From Mycobacterium barrassiae (GTDB lineage: Bacteria > Actinomycetota > Actinomycetes > Mycobacteriales > Mycobacteriaceae), in assembly GCF_025822765.1 (NCBI RefSeq), contig NZ_JACKUK010000028.1, forward strand, positions 62,001-126,000: a stretch of 64,000 nucleotides of DNA, read 5' to 3'. Positions 55,463 to 63,826 of this stretch are shown piece after piece (the stretch's first letter is position 1; each line of letters begins with the position of its first letter). A model generated the notes under the pieces. It was given only the letters and a program-made list of their open reading frames with translations. It did not search any database and was not told where the DNA came from. Position numbers and translations under genes: made by a program.

Positions 55463-56164
55463 ATGGACACCTCGACCGAAGCGGACCGCCCGCTGCGAAA
55501 GGATGCCGAGCGCAACCGGCAACGCATCCTCGCGGCCGCGCGTGATCTGTTCGCGACGAGGGGCCTGGAACCGCATCTCAACGACATCGCCCACCATGCC
55601 GGCGTCGGCGTCGGCACCATCTACCGCAGGTTCTCGACCAAGGATGAGTTGCTCGAGGCGCTCTTCGAAGACGCCATGCACCAGCTCGCCGACCTTGCGG
55701 AAGAAGCTCTGCGCCAGCCGGATTCATGGCAGGCCTTCGCCTGGTACATGGAGCGGATGTGTGAGATGACGGCCACCGATCGCGGGCTGCGCGAGATCGC
55801 GTTCAGCAAGGCCTACGGCGGCGAGCGGGTTCGGGCCGCGCAAGAACGACTGAAGCCCCTCCAGGGTCAGCTCGTCGAGCGCGCCCAGGCCGACGGCCAC
55901 CTCCGTGCCGATCTGTCATCCACCGACATGCCGATCTGCGGCCTGCTGTCCGGCACTGTCAGCGAGTTCGCCGGCCACGTCGGCAGCAGCCTGTGGCGAC
56001 GTTACGTCGGCCTCCTGCTCGACGGCATGCGCCAACGCAATGACCAGGATCCGCTCCCGGTGGCCGCCCTGGACTCCGATGAGCTCGAGATCGCCATGAA
56101 CACCTGGGAACCGGCGGGCCCATGCAGCCGGGCCAGGCCGTCAGCGGATAACCAGGTGGATTAA
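55463..56164 (+). CDS. TetR-family transcriptional regulator, divergent to mmpS-mmpL
   Basis: A 233-residue TetR protein: DAERNRQRILAAARDLFATR, HTH LNDIAHHAGVGVGTIYRRFS (residues about 37-57) and a ligand domain with WQAFAWYMERMCEMTATDR. ATG 55463 is chosen; an earlier in-frame start at 55445 exists. The region between it and mmpS has two palindromes of like pattern, so it likely represses the mmpS-mmpL operon and itself. In M. abscessus divergent TetR genes are known to control MmpS-MmpL efflux; the effector here is unknown. The NDH-2-like gene starts 55 nt downstream. Confidence 0.9.
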   Translation: MDTSTEADRPLRKDAERNRQRILAAARDLFATRGLEPHLNDIAHHAGVGVGTIYRRFSTKDELLEALFEDAMHQLADLAEEALRQPDSWQAFAWYMERMCEMTATDRGLREIAFSKAYGGERVRAAQERLKPLQGQLVERAQADGHLRADLSSTDMPICGLLSGTVSEFAGHVGSSLWRRYVGLLLDGMRQRNDQDPLPVAALDSDELEIAMNTWEPAGPCSRARPSADNQVD

Positions 56165-56219
56165 GTCGCCGCAGCGGGTACGGCTTAGCCATGGAGACTC
56201 GTCCGGGGGCTGACTCGAG

Positions 56220-57566
56220 ATGACCGGCGGTCGTCCCAAGGTGCTCGTCATCGGCGGGGGCTTCGGCGGGTTGTTTTGCGCCCGCCGACTCGGCCGGGTG
56301 GACGTGGACGTGACGCTGCTCGACCGCACCGCCTGCCACGTGTTTCAGCCGCTGCTGTACCAATGCGCGACGGGGACGTTGAGCATCGGCCAGATCAGCC
56401 GGTCGCTACGTGAAGAACTCGAGCGCCACCGCAATGTCCAGACGCTGCTCGGTGAGGCCATCCGGCTCGACCCCGATACCCGACGCGTCACGGCCCGTCG
56501 CCCCGACGAATCGAAGTTCGACCTCGACTACGACTACCTCGTCATCGCGGCCGGGATGCGACAGTCATATTTCGGCAACGAGGAATTCGCCGCCTGGGCA
56601 CCCGGGATGAAGACGCTCGACGATGCGCTCAGCATTCGGCGGCGCGTGTTCGCGGCCTTCGAGATCGCCGAGTCGTTGCCCGCCGGTCCGGAGCGTGATC
56701 AGTGGCTCACCTTCGCCGTCGCGGGCGCTGGGCCTACAGGCGTCGAATTAGCGGGGCAGATAAGGGAACTCGCGACCCGATCGCTGGCCAACGAGTTTCA
56801 CAGTATCGAACCCGAAGAAGCCCGGGTGCTGCTGTTCGACGGTGGCGACCGTGTGCTCAAGAGCTTCCCCCCGGCACTCACCGACCGGGCGACGCGCGTA
56901 CTCGAGGAGTTGGGTGTCGAGTTGCACCTCGGTGTGCACGTCTCCGACGTCCGGCGCGACGGCGTAACGGTGAGCCCGAAAGACGGTGGCCCCAGCAAGG
57001 ATTACGCCACGCGCACAGTGCTCTGGACAGCGGGAGTCGAGGCGGTGCCCTTCGCGCGACATGCCGCGGAAGCGTTGGGCGCCGACACCGACCGGTCGGG
57101 GCGTATTTCCGTGAATGTCGATCTGTCGGTGGTCGGGCACCCCGAGGTGTTCGTCATCGGCGACCTGGCAGGCCGCGACGGCCTACCGGGCGTGGCCGAG
57201 AATGCCATGCAGGGCGGACTCCACGTCGCGGCGTGCATCCGGCGGGATCTCGATGCACGCGGGCGCAAGACCTTTCGCTATCGCGACCTCGGCTCGGCGG
57301 CGTACATCAGCCGAGGCCACGCCGTGGTGCAGGTCGGGCCGATAAAGATGAGCGGCGTCCTCGGCTGGCTCGGCTGGGGGTTCATCCACATCGCGTTCCT
57401 CACCGGCGTACGCAACCGGTTCAGCACGGTCGGAACGTGGTTGGCGACGATCGCACGGGCCAACCGGAGCGACCGCTCCTTCATCCTCGGCGGATCGGGC
57501 CATCCCGAGGAGCCCTACACCTGGGAATCGCCGGTGCATCAGGGGAATCGCTCCGCTGACCAGTGA
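56220..57566 (+). CDS. NAD(P)/FAD-dependent oxidoreductase, type II NADH dehydrogenase-like
   Basis: A 448-residue pyridine-nucleotide-disulfide-type flavoprotein with the FAD turn VLVIGGGFGGLFCARRL, the NAD(P)H turn FAVAGAGPTGVELAGQI and the second FAD motif VFVIGDLAGRDG. Sequence order and length match type II NADH:quinone oxidoreductases (Ndh), with a C-terminal membrane-binding helix region (GWLGWGFIHIAFLTGVRNRF). The reaction would be NADH oxidation with electron transfer to quinone without proton pumping. A related carotenoid or disulfide reductase cannot be ruled out. Followed by a 42-residue acidic protein gene after 43 nt. Confidence 0.9.
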   Translation: MTGGRPKVLVIGGGFGGLFCARRLGRVDVDVTLLDRTACHVFQPLLYQCATGTLSIGQISRSLREELERHRNVQTLLGEAIRLDPDTRRVTARRPDESKFDLDYDYLVIAAGMRQSYFGNEEFAAWAPGMKTLDDALSIRRRVFAAFEIAESLPAGPERDQWLTFAVAGAGPTGVELAGQIRELATRSLANEFHSIEPEEARVLLFDGGDRVLKSFPPALTDRATRVLEELGVELHLGVHVSDVRRDGVTVSPKDGGPSKDYATRTVLWTAGVEAVPFARHAAEALGADTDRSGRISVNVDLSVVGHPEVFVIGDLAGRDGLPGVAENAMQGGLHVAACIRRDLDARGRKTFRYRDLGSAAYISRGHAVVQVGPIKMSGVLGWLGWGFIHIAFLTGVRNRFSTVGTWLATIARANRSDRSFILGGSGHPEEPYTWESPVHQGNRSADQ

Positions 57567-57609
57567 CCGTTCCGGTTACGACGCACCGGGTCGGGGTACG
57601 GGAGCAGAC

Positions 57610-57738
57610 ATGACCACACCCGATGAGAACGCCGCGTCCGAACCCGTCAAGGACGAGGACGTCCTGGCGCCCGCCACACCTGGCGCTGAGGCGCTTCCCT
57701 TACCCGAGGACGAAGTCGAGAAGCCCTCGGCTACGTGA
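57610..57738 (+). CDS. 42-residue acidic protein
   Basis: A short gene starting MTTPDENAASEPVKDEDVLA and ending EDEVEKPSAT. Very rich in Glu, Asp, Pro and Ala, presumably disordered, no hydrophobic segment. Support: GGGAGCAG before ATG 57610, an uninterrupted frame of high third-position GC, and position behind the NDH-2-like gene. It overlaps the convergent sigma-factor gene by 8 nt. The sequence GTTA-N15-GGGTAC (57575-57599) just upstream is a weak SigF-like match that would give an almost leaderless mRNA. No function known. Confidence 0.55.
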   Translation: MTTPDENAASEPVKDEDVLAPATPGAEALPLPEDEVEKPSAT

Positions 57739-58897
57739 TTCTGTGACGTAGCGTGGCCGCCTTCATGGTGAGGTGGTTGCGTTCGGCTACGGTGTGTGCC
57801 TGCGCGGCGGCCTGCGTGTAAAGATCTGCGGCCGTGTCGAATTCGCCTGCCTTCTCACGTAGGTAGCCGAGCGCGGCGGTGTAACGCGGCAGCGTCGGGT
57901 CGAGCTCGGCGAGCGCCGCCAGCCCGGCCTGCGGCCCGTCGGCCTCTCCGGCGGCGACGGCACGGTTGAGCCGTACCACCGGGCTGTCGGTGAGCGCGAC
58001 GAGCTCGTCGTACCACTCGACGATCTGCACCCAGTCGGTCTCGCCGGCGCTCTGCGCATCGGCATGCAGGGCCGCGATCGCGGCCTGCGCCTGGTACTCG
58101 CCGAGCCGGTCGCGAGCGAGCGCGGCCTGCAGCACCGCGACGCCTTCGGCAATCAGGTCTCGGCGCCACAACGTCCGGTCCTGCTCGGCCAGCGGCACGA
58201 GGCTGCCGTCGGCGCGCGTGCGGGCCGGCCGCCGCGCATGGTGCAGCAGGAACAGCGCGAGCAGGCCCGCGACCTCTTCGTCGTCGGTCATCCCGGCCAG
58301 CTGGCGGGCCAGCCGGAGCGCTTCTTCGGCGAGATCGACGTCGCCGCTGTACCCCTCGTTGAAGATCAGGTACAGCACCTTCAACACCGTGCGCAGGTCG
58401 CCGGGACGATTGAGCCGGACCTCACTGACGGTCCGCTTGGCCCGGCTGATCCGTTGTGCCATCGTCGCTTCGGGCACGAGGTAGGCCTGCGCGATCTGTC
58501 GAGTGGTCAGACCCCCGACGGCGCGCAGCGTCAGCGCTATGGCCGACGACGGCGTGAGGCTCGGATGTGCGCACAGGAAGTAGAGCTCGAGGGTGTCGTC
58601 GGTGGATTCGACCGGCCCGGGCGGCGGCTCGTTGAGCACCTTCTCTTCACGAAGGTGGCGCGAAATATCGGAACGAGTGAGGTCGAGGAAGCGCCGCCAC
58701 GCTGTGGTGATCAGCCAGCCCTTGGGGTCGTCGGGTGGTTCAGCGGACCCCGTCATCCATGCCTCCCAGGCCCGGATCAGCGCCTCCTGCACCGCATCCT
58801 CGGCGGTCGTGAAGTCGGCCCCACGGCGAACGAGCGCGGCCAAGACACCGGGAATCAGGTCCCGGAGTTGCGCTTCGTCGACCGCGTCGGCGGACAT
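57731..58897 (-). CDS. ECF sigma factor with TPR-like C-terminal extension (ECF42-like)
   Basis: A 388-residue sigma-70-family protein. Residues about 1-170 hold ECF regions 2 (TTAEDAVQEALIRAWEAWMT) and 4 (TTRQIAQAYLVPEATMAQRI). Residues about 180-388 are a long helical extension typical of ECF42: YLIFNEGYSG, then repeated helical units (VLQAALARDRLGEYQAQAAI, then RYTAALGYLREKAGEFDTAA). ECF42 factors, from memory, are encoded with DGPF (YCII-type) proteins, which fits the gene upstream. ATG 58897 overlaps the DGPF stop by one base; the frame upstream to 58951 is rejected. No membrane anti-sigma factor is near. Regulation may come from the extension itself. Confidence 0.88.
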   Translation of the reverse strand: MSADAVDEAQLRDLIPGVLAALVRRGADFTTAEDAVQEALIRAWEAWMTGSAEPPDDPKGWLITTAWRRFLDLTRSDISRHLREEKVLNEPPPGPVESTDDTLELYFLCAHPSLTPSSAIALTLRAVGGLTTRQIAQAYLVPEATMAQRISRAKRTVSEVRLNRPGDLRTVLKVLYLIFNEGYSGDVDLAEEALRLARQLAGMTDDEEVAGLLALFLLHHARRPARTRADGSLVPLAEQDRTLWRRDLIAEGVAVLQAALARDRLGEYQAQAAIAALHADAQSAGETDWVQIVEWYDELVALTDSPVVRLNRAVAAGEADGPQAGLAALAELDPTLPRYTAALGYLREKAGEFDTAADLYTQAAAQAHTVAERNHLTMKAATLRHRIT

Positions 58898-59307
58898 CAC
58901 TCGGCAGGAGGAAGGTGGTCGCCGCTCATGAACGGTCGCACTTCGAGCCACTCGTGGATCGGCTTGCCACCGGCACCTGGCGCCGCGGACAACTCCCCCG
59001 CCAGCTCGACGGCACGTTCGTAGGAGTCGACGTCGACGATCATGTAGCCCGCGATCAAGTCCTTGGTCTCCGCGAACGGCCCGTCGGTCACGGGTGGCTT
59101 GCCCTCACCGTCATAGCGCACCCACGCGCCCTCGGGCATCAATGCCTGGCTGTCGACGTACTCGCCGCTGTCCCTGAGCCGATCGGCGAAGTCCTGCATG
59201 TACTGGATGTGGGCCCTGACCTCGTCGGGCGTCCACTGGTCCATCGGCACATCGTTGACCGATGCCGGCGCGCCCCGGTAGTGCTTGAGAAACAGGTACT
59301 TGGGCAT
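58897..59307 (-). CDS. DGPF-motif YCII-related protein
   Basis: A 136-residue protein of the YCII-related family with the DGPF motif (VTDGPFAETKDLIAGYMIVD). Members form a ferredoxin-like fold and often stand next to ECF42 sigma factors; the enzymatic role is unknown. A strong AAGGAGG Shine-Dalgarno sequence lies just before ATG 59307. Its stop overlaps the sigma-factor ATG by one base (TGATG), so both are coupled. A promoter matching the ECF42 pattern lies 50 nt upstream. Confidence 0.9.
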   Translation of the reverse strand: MPKYLFLKHYRGAPASVNDVPMDQWTPDEVRAHIQYMQDFADRLRDSGEYVDSQALMPEGAWVRYDGEGKPPVTDGPFAETKDLIAGYMIVDVDSYERAVELAGELSAAPGAGGKPIHEWLEVRPFMSGDHLPPAE

Positions 59308-59356
59308 GACTTCCTCCTTATCAGTGTGGCGACCGTTGTTGATCGCTCACCCCTGG

Positions 59357-59383
59357 GACGGAGCCGTCACGGTGTTCTCGACA
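59357..59383 (-). promoter_or_regulatory. ECF42-type promoter of the DGPF/sigma operon
   Basis: On the minus strand TGTCGA (59383-59378), 17-nt spacer, CGTC (59360-59357). As I recall, ECF42 promoters have TGTCGA at -35 and CGAC or CGTC at -10. The spacer is in the usual range, and the position 50 nt before ATG 59307 leaves a leader with a strong ribosome-binding site. This suggests that the sigma factor controls its own operon. Confidence 0.6.
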
Positions 59384-59424
59384 ACCGACAACTGCTTGAA
59401 AATTTGCGGTTGATAAACCGCCGG

Positions 59425-60603
59425 TCAGGTTGGACGAGCCACTCCCGCGAGCTTCTGAATGAAGCGAATCTCGTTGTCGTCGTGGGCCCGTCCGTCGGGA
59501 TGGATGAGATCGCTGAACCATGTCTCGGGGAGGGAGGTGTACGGCTTCTGCCACGAGTCCCACGGATAGTAGGTCTGGGTCCGCCCGGCGACGAAGCCCC
59601 AGTTGTACGCACCGACGTTGCGCCGCTTGGCGACCGGAAGAATCCCCTCCACGGTGCTGCCAAGGTGTCGGGCCAGGTACTCGGTGCAGATGATGGGCCG
59701 TCCGAGCGGGGTGAGCTCGTCGATGCGGGCCTCGAACTCGCCGGGATCGCCGTAGCTGTGGAAGCTGATCACGTCCGAAAGCTCAAGCTGCAGGCTGGCG
59801 ATCGAACTGCGGCCGGCCGGGTCCCGCCAGTGGCCCTGCCACACACCGCTGGTCAACGGTTGAACGGGATTGACGGCCCGCACCCATTGGAAGACGTGCG
59901 GTAGGAACGCCTCGACGAGCTCCACCTTGCCCGGGTATTCGACCTTGCGGTAATCGCGCGCCGGATTGTCCGGCTCGTTCCAGACGTCCCAACCGAGGAC
60001 GCGAGGATCGTTGCGGAACATTCCCACGACCCCGGTGACATAGCTCTGTAGCACGCGGGTGTAGGCCGGGTCCTTCAACCGGTGCGCGCCCGGGCTCTGC
60101 ACCCAGCCGGAGTTGTGCACCCCCTTGATCGGCGCGCGTTGTTGGCCCGCCTTCGGAAGCGGATCCCAGCACGAGTCGAACAGCACGAAGAGCGGCTTGA
60201 TGTGATGGCGCGCGGCGATGGCCACGAACTCGGAGAGCCGACTGCTGAACCCCGCCCGGTCGGTGGCCCACAGCTGATCATGCAAGAACACCCGCATGGT
60301 GTTCATACCGATGCGCCTGGCCACGCTGAGCTCTCCGTCGATACGTCGCGGGTCGTACGTGCCCGCCTGGAACATCTCGAGCTGGTTGATGGCGTTGGAG
60401 GTGACGTAGTTCGCGCCGAGCAGCCAGCCCTGAGCCTCGTACCAGGCGTGGGCGCGCTCAGCCGACCATCGACCCTCCGCGGCGGATGCGACGGGGATCT
60501 TGCTCAGTGCCGCGGCCGCTGCCAGGTACAACGGCAGTTTCAGGGCGGTTCTGCGGTGCACCTTGTGACAATAGGGTCGGCGGTCGGCTCCACAGCCGGC
60601 CAT
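59425..60603 (-). CDS. Secreted GH5-like glycoside hydrolase
   Basis: A 392-residue protein with an N-terminal RR-type signal (VHRRTALKLPLYLAAAAALS, cleavage near ASA) and a TIM-barrel of the GH5/cellulase-like type: GMNTMRVFLHDQLWA, GWDVWNEPDNPARD (acid/base Glu in NEP) and PIICTEYLAR (nucleophile Glu). The closing Trp region is VGAYNWGFVAGRTQTYYPWD. Probably exported and acting on a beta-linked polysaccharide; substrate unknown. Start uncertain: ATG 60603 or GTG 60561 (directly at the signal). A perfect palindrome TGTTGCAACA lies upstream at 60610-60619. Confidence 0.85.
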   Translation of the reverse strand: MAGCGADRRPYCHKVHRRTALKLPLYLAAAAALSKIPVASAAEGRWSAERAHAWYEAQGWLLGANYVTSNAINQLEMFQAGTYDPRRIDGELSVARRIGMNTMRVFLHDQLWATDRAGFSSRLSEFVAIAARHHIKPLFVLFDSCWDPLPKAGQQRAPIKGVHNSGWVQSPGAHRLKDPAYTRVLQSYVTGVVGMFRNDPRVLGWDVWNEPDNPARDYRKVEYPGKVELVEAFLPHVFQWVRAVNPVQPLTSGVWQGHWRDPAGRSSIASLQLELSDVISFHSYGDPGEFEARIDELTPLGRPIICTEYLARHLGSTVEGILPVAKRRNVGAYNWGFVAGRTQTYYPWDSWQKPYTSLPETWFSDLIHPDGRAHDDNEIRFIQKLAGVARPT

Positions 60604-60676
60604 GTCACATGTTGCAACACAACAGGTTTCAAATCGTTATCGGGCTGCCGTGCAGTGTCGGCGTGGCTACCGTATG

Positions 60677-60886
60677 TTACTCAGCGGCCACCGCGGTACC
60701 GCAGATTCCACAGACCTCGAACTGCCGACGTTTCCATCGCGCGACCGGAACGAAGAAGAGAGTGAACTGCCTGAACTCACGGATCCGCATCCATTGTGTG
60801 GTGTTGTGGCAGCGCGGACACGTCCGCACCGCCCCCGCCCCGAGCGGCTTCTGCTTGGTCCCGAAACCGAAGATGAAGAACAACAC
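60677..60886 (-). CDS. Small zinc-ribbon protein (69 aa)
   Basis: A 69-residue protein with two Cys pairs forming a zinc ribbon (RTCPRCHNTTQWM and EVCGICGTAVAAE) separated by a basic, aromatic middle. Begins VLFFIFGFGTKQKPLGAGAV; the start is GTG 60886. It is 9 nt behind the stop of the haloalkane dehalogenase gene and presumably co-transcribed with it. Such short ribbons are common in actinobacteria with no known role. Confidence 0.75.
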   Translation of the reverse strand: MLFFIFGFGTKQKPLGAGAVRTCPRCHNTTQWMRIREFRQFTLFFVPVARWKRRQFEVCGICGTAVAAE

Positions 60887-60895
60887 CCCATCAGA

Positions 60896-61807
60896 TTACG
60901 CAGTGTCAGATTTTCGACGGGTGCCGCGAAGGGCACGCACGAACGACGCGATGGCCGTGCCGATCTCGTCGGGGCTGTCTTCCTGGAGGAAATGCGATCC
61001 GGGCACGGTGACTTCGGTCTGATTCTCCCAGCCGCGCACGATGTCGAGTACACGTCCCTCGCGCTGAATGACCCCGGGGTCGGCGCGAATGAACAGCTTG
61101 GGCACGTGACCGCTCGACACCCACGGTAGAAATTCCTCCAGCACATCGACGACGTCGGGCGGCTCACCCGCTAGTGGAACGTCGCGCGGCCACGACAACG
61201 TCGGCCGTCGATCCTCGCCAGGGTTGCGGAACGGCGCGACGTAATACTCCATCTCCTCGTCGCTGAGTTCACGTTGGACGATAGACGGCAAGACACCCTC
61301 GACGAACACGTTGTCGCGCAGCACCATCGCCTCTCCCTCCGACGAGCGAAACGCGCGAAACAACTGGGCGACCTCGTCGGGAAAGTCGTTCCACTCCATC
61401 GGCACGGCAACGGTCTCCATGTGCGCGATGCCGGCAACCCGGTGGCGATGTTGGTTCGCCCAGTCGAAGCCCAAGGCGCCGCCCCAATCGTGCAGGACGA
61501 GTGTCACGTTGTCGCCGAGGTCGAGTGCATCCCACAACGCGAACAGGTAGTGGCGGTTCTGGTGATAGTGGTAGCTGGCCGGCCCTGGGTTGTCGAGCTT
61601 GTCTGAGGCACCCATCCCGATCAGATCGCAGGCCACCAACCGTCCGAGGCCCTCGAGATGCGGCATGACGTTGCGCCACAGGTACGACGACGACGGGTTT
61701 CCGTGCTGAAACAAGATTGTGTCGCCCTCGCCCTCGTCAATGAAGGCCATCCGTTTTCCGTGTACTTCCTTGAACTGAAGATGGCCGTACGGCTTCGCTC
61801 CCGGCAT
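60896..61807 (-). CDS. Haloalkane dehalogenase
   Basis: A 303-residue alpha/beta hydrolase of the haloalkane dehalogenase family. The halide-binding Asn ([20 protein letters not shown]), the nucleophile Asp with its halide-binding Trp ([16 protein letters not shown]), the acid Glu ([11 protein letters not shown]) and the catalytic His ([15 protein letters not shown]) are all present. The order and sequence follow mycobacterial DmbA/Rv2579-type enzymes. The reaction is hydrolysis of a halogenated alkane to the alcohol. ATG 61807 follows AAGGAG; the frame upstream to 62011 is not used. A zinc-ribbon gene follows after 9 nt; the HD-domain gene is divergent. Confidence 0.93.
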   Translation of the reverse strand: MPGAKPYGHLQFKEVHGKRMAFIDEGEGDTILFQHGNPSSSYLWRNVMPHLEGLGRLVACDLIGMGASDKLDNPGPASYHYHQNRHYLFALWDALDLGDNVTLVLHDWGGALGFDWANQHRHRVAGIAHMETVAVPMEWNDFPDEVAQLFRAFRSSEGEAMVLRDNVFVEGVLPSIVQRELSDEEMEYYVAPFRNPGEDRRPTLSWPRDVPLAGEPPDVVDVLEEFLPWVSSGHVPKLFIRADPGVIQREGRVLDIVRGWENQTEVTVPGSHFLQEDSPDEIGTAIASFVRALRGTRRKSDTA

Positions 61808-61999
61808 ACGAACTCCTTCATCGGACTGGGGTGGTGGGTCGGCTGCCTTGAAACTAGCGACGACCAGGTACGCACGACACAGACGCGGTGGCCAAGCACC
61901 GACGGGATGTTGCCGCGAGCGCGCACGATGTCCTAAATTCGGCGTTGGTTGGCTATATAGGAACTGGCGCAGGAGCTTCGGGCGGGGCACCGTGGTGGC

Positions 62000-62689
62000 A
62001 TGACGGATCAACTAATCATCGACACGGTCCAATGGGGCTTACCGGACTCGAAGATCTGCTCGGCGGCGATGGAACTGGCACGAGACGTCTCGCCGGTCTT
62101 CCTGCACAACCATTGCGTCCGCGGCTATTTGTTCGCTCGGGAGTTGGCGGCCACCGACGGATTGCGCGGCGGCGTCGACTACGACGAAGAAGTCGTGTTT
62201 CTCGCGTCGATTCTCCATGACCTCGGACTCACCGAATATGCCAGTGGCGACCAGCGATTCGAAGTCGAAGGGGCAGATGCCGCAGCCCGGTTCCTTCATG
62301 AGCAAGGGCTCAGCGGCGATCGAGTGACGACGGTGTGGCAGTCGATTGCGCTGCACACCAGCGTTGGCTTGGGGCACCGCTTCGGAACCGAACACGCGGT
62401 CTGCCACAGCGGGATCGACTTGGATGTCGTAGGCGCGCAGAAAGACCGGTTGCCATCAGGTTTCGCTGATCGAGTGCATGCTTCCTGGCCGAGACACAAC
62501 CTCGGCTTCGCGATCACCGAAGCGATCGCTCGCGGCACTCAGGCCAATCCGTCGAAGGCTCCCCTGTTTTCATTCCCCGCTCATGTTCACCAGTTGGTCA
62601 ATGACGCGCCCGTACCCAGTTTCGCCGACGTGGTGACAAACGCGGGCTGGGGTGATGCGTTCCCCCAAACCCGTGCCGCAGCGGTTTGA
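62000..62689 (+). CDS. HD-domain hydrolase-like protein
   Basis: A 229-residue protein with the HD motif in [18 protein letters not shown], preceded by [17 protein letters not shown] and followed by [17 protein letters not shown]. This order suits the HD branch that includes cyanamide-hydratase-like enzymes. A metal-dependent hydrolase acting on a small molecule is likely; substrate unknown. Divergent to the dehalogenase, with 192 bp between, in which a TATATA stretch at 61954-61959 could be a -10 for this gene. Confidence 0.82.
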   Translation: MTDQLIIDTVQWGLPDSKICSAAMELARDVSPVFLHNHCVRGYLFARELAATDGLRGGVDYDEEVVFLASILHDLGLTEYASGDQRFEVEGADAAARFLHEQGLSGDRVTTVWQSIALHTSVGLGHRFGTEHAVCHSGIDLDVVGAQKDRLPSGFADRVHASWPRHNLGFAITEAIARGTQANPSKAPLFSFPAHVHQLVNDAPVPSFADVVTNAGWGDAFPQTRAAAV

Positions 62690-62758
62690 CGCGAACGACG
62701 AATGAGCCGCTCAGGTGCGTACCGTGTGCGCGGTTGCACACGGTCCCGCCCGGAATAA

Positions 62759-63736
62759 CTAGCGGGCCGGCACCTGAAATTTGTTGCCATGCAGCGCGAG
62801 CCAGTCGTGAAACGACTGCAGCGCGGGATTCAGCTCGCGTACCTTGGCCAGCTCGCGGGCACCGACGAAGCGCGCAGAGTTCTCCGCGTAGTACTGAAAC
62901 ATGTTGCCCATCTCGACCGCACCCGGGAATCCCAACGCGCGGAAGGTGTCCCACTCCAAGGGTTCATAGGTCACCGTCTCACCCAGCGCACCGCTCATCG
63001 CCGCCGCGTACTGCTCACCGGTCAGGTGATCGCCTGCGATGCTCGCGGTCGCGCCGATGAATTGCTCACCGCGCGCGAAGAGTTCCAGTGCGGTCCTACC
63101 GATGTCCTCGACGGCGATACCTGACATCGGCTGGTCGGCTATCGGCACCGTGAGAATGAGATTGCCATCGCCATTGCGCACCGGCGCGAGCGCGCCGGTG
63201 AAACCCTCGAAGAACAGGGTGGTGCGTAAAAACGTTGTCGGCACGGCGTATTCACGGAACACAACATCCGCCTCGGCCTTGGCGTCGAAATGGGGCACCT
63301 TGAACCGCTCGTCGACGGTGGGTATGCGGTCATCGGCGCCGAAGTGGTCGCGCGTGTCCTCCAACGTCGACCAGACGACGTGCTCGACGCCTGCCTGCTT
63401 GGCTGCGAGCGCAGCGGTATCGGCTTGGTCGAGTTCCCGGGCGGCCCGGGTCCGCCGGGCCTCGTCCTGCGCCGACAGCTCGGCCCAGTAGTTGGTGACG
63501 ACGAACGCGCCGTGCACCCCCTCGAAGGCACTACGGACGCTGGGGCCGTCGTCGAGATCGGCCTCGACCACTTCTGCACCCGCATCGGCGAGCCTGCGCG
63601 CGGCGGTCGAGCGCGCATTGCGGGTGAGCGCACGCACGCTGAACCGCTCCTCGGCGTCCTCGAGAATCGCCTTGACGAGGCCACCTCCCTGCGAGCCCGT
63701 CGCCCCGGTCACCGCGATCAATTTCCTGGTCACCAT
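62759..63736 (-). CDS. NmrA-like NAD(P)-binding protein
   Basis: A 325-residue atypical SDR of the NmrA group: VTGATGSQGGGLVKAIL at the N-terminus, then VRALTRNARSTAARRL and VEADLDDGPSVRSAFEGVHG, and VVWSTLEDTRDHFG in place of the usual YxxxK motif. Such proteins bind NAD(P) and often act as redox sensors or reductases. ATG 63736 is preceded by GAAGGGAGA. It is divergent from a MarR-family gene, and two identical palindromes lie in between, one only 18 nt before this start, so the gene should be tightly controlled. Confidence 0.88.
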   Translation of the reverse strand: MVTRKLIAVTGATGSQGGGLVKAILEDAEERFSVRALTRNARSTAARRLADAGAEVVEADLDDGPSVRSAFEGVHGAFVVTNYWAELSAQDEARRTRAARELDQADTAALAAKQAGVEHVVWSTLEDTRDHFGADDRIPTVDERFKVPHFDAKAEADVVFREYAVPTTFLRTTLFFEGFTGALAPVRNGDGNLILTVPIADQPMSGIAVEDIGRTALELFARGEQFIGATASIAGDHLTGEQYAAAMSGALGETVTYEPLEWDTFRALGFPGAVEMGNMFQYYAENSARFVGARELAKVRELNPALQSFHDWLALHGNKFQVPAR

Positions 63737-63753
63737 CGCAATTCTCCCTTCAG

Positions 63754-63803
63754 GTTGATATGTCAACCCAATCCACGGTAGCGCCTCTGGTTGATATGTC
63801 AAC
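63754..63803. promoter_or_regulatory. Two identical MarR operator-like palindromes
   Basis: GTTGATATGTCAAC occurs at 63754-63767 and again at 63790-63803 without a single change. Each has GTTGA/TCAAC arms around TATG and the second begins 36 bp after the first. They flank the divergent promoters of the NmrA-like and MarR genes, the expected site of an autoregulating MarR protein. Confidence 0.7.
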
Positions 63804-63826
63804 TTGAGTGGCTAGACTTCGGATTC

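Noticed and set aside
60610-60619. Palindrome TGTTGCAACA before the GH5-like gene
   Set aside because: Perfect but only 10 bp, single, and without a neighbouring regulator, so not called as an operator.
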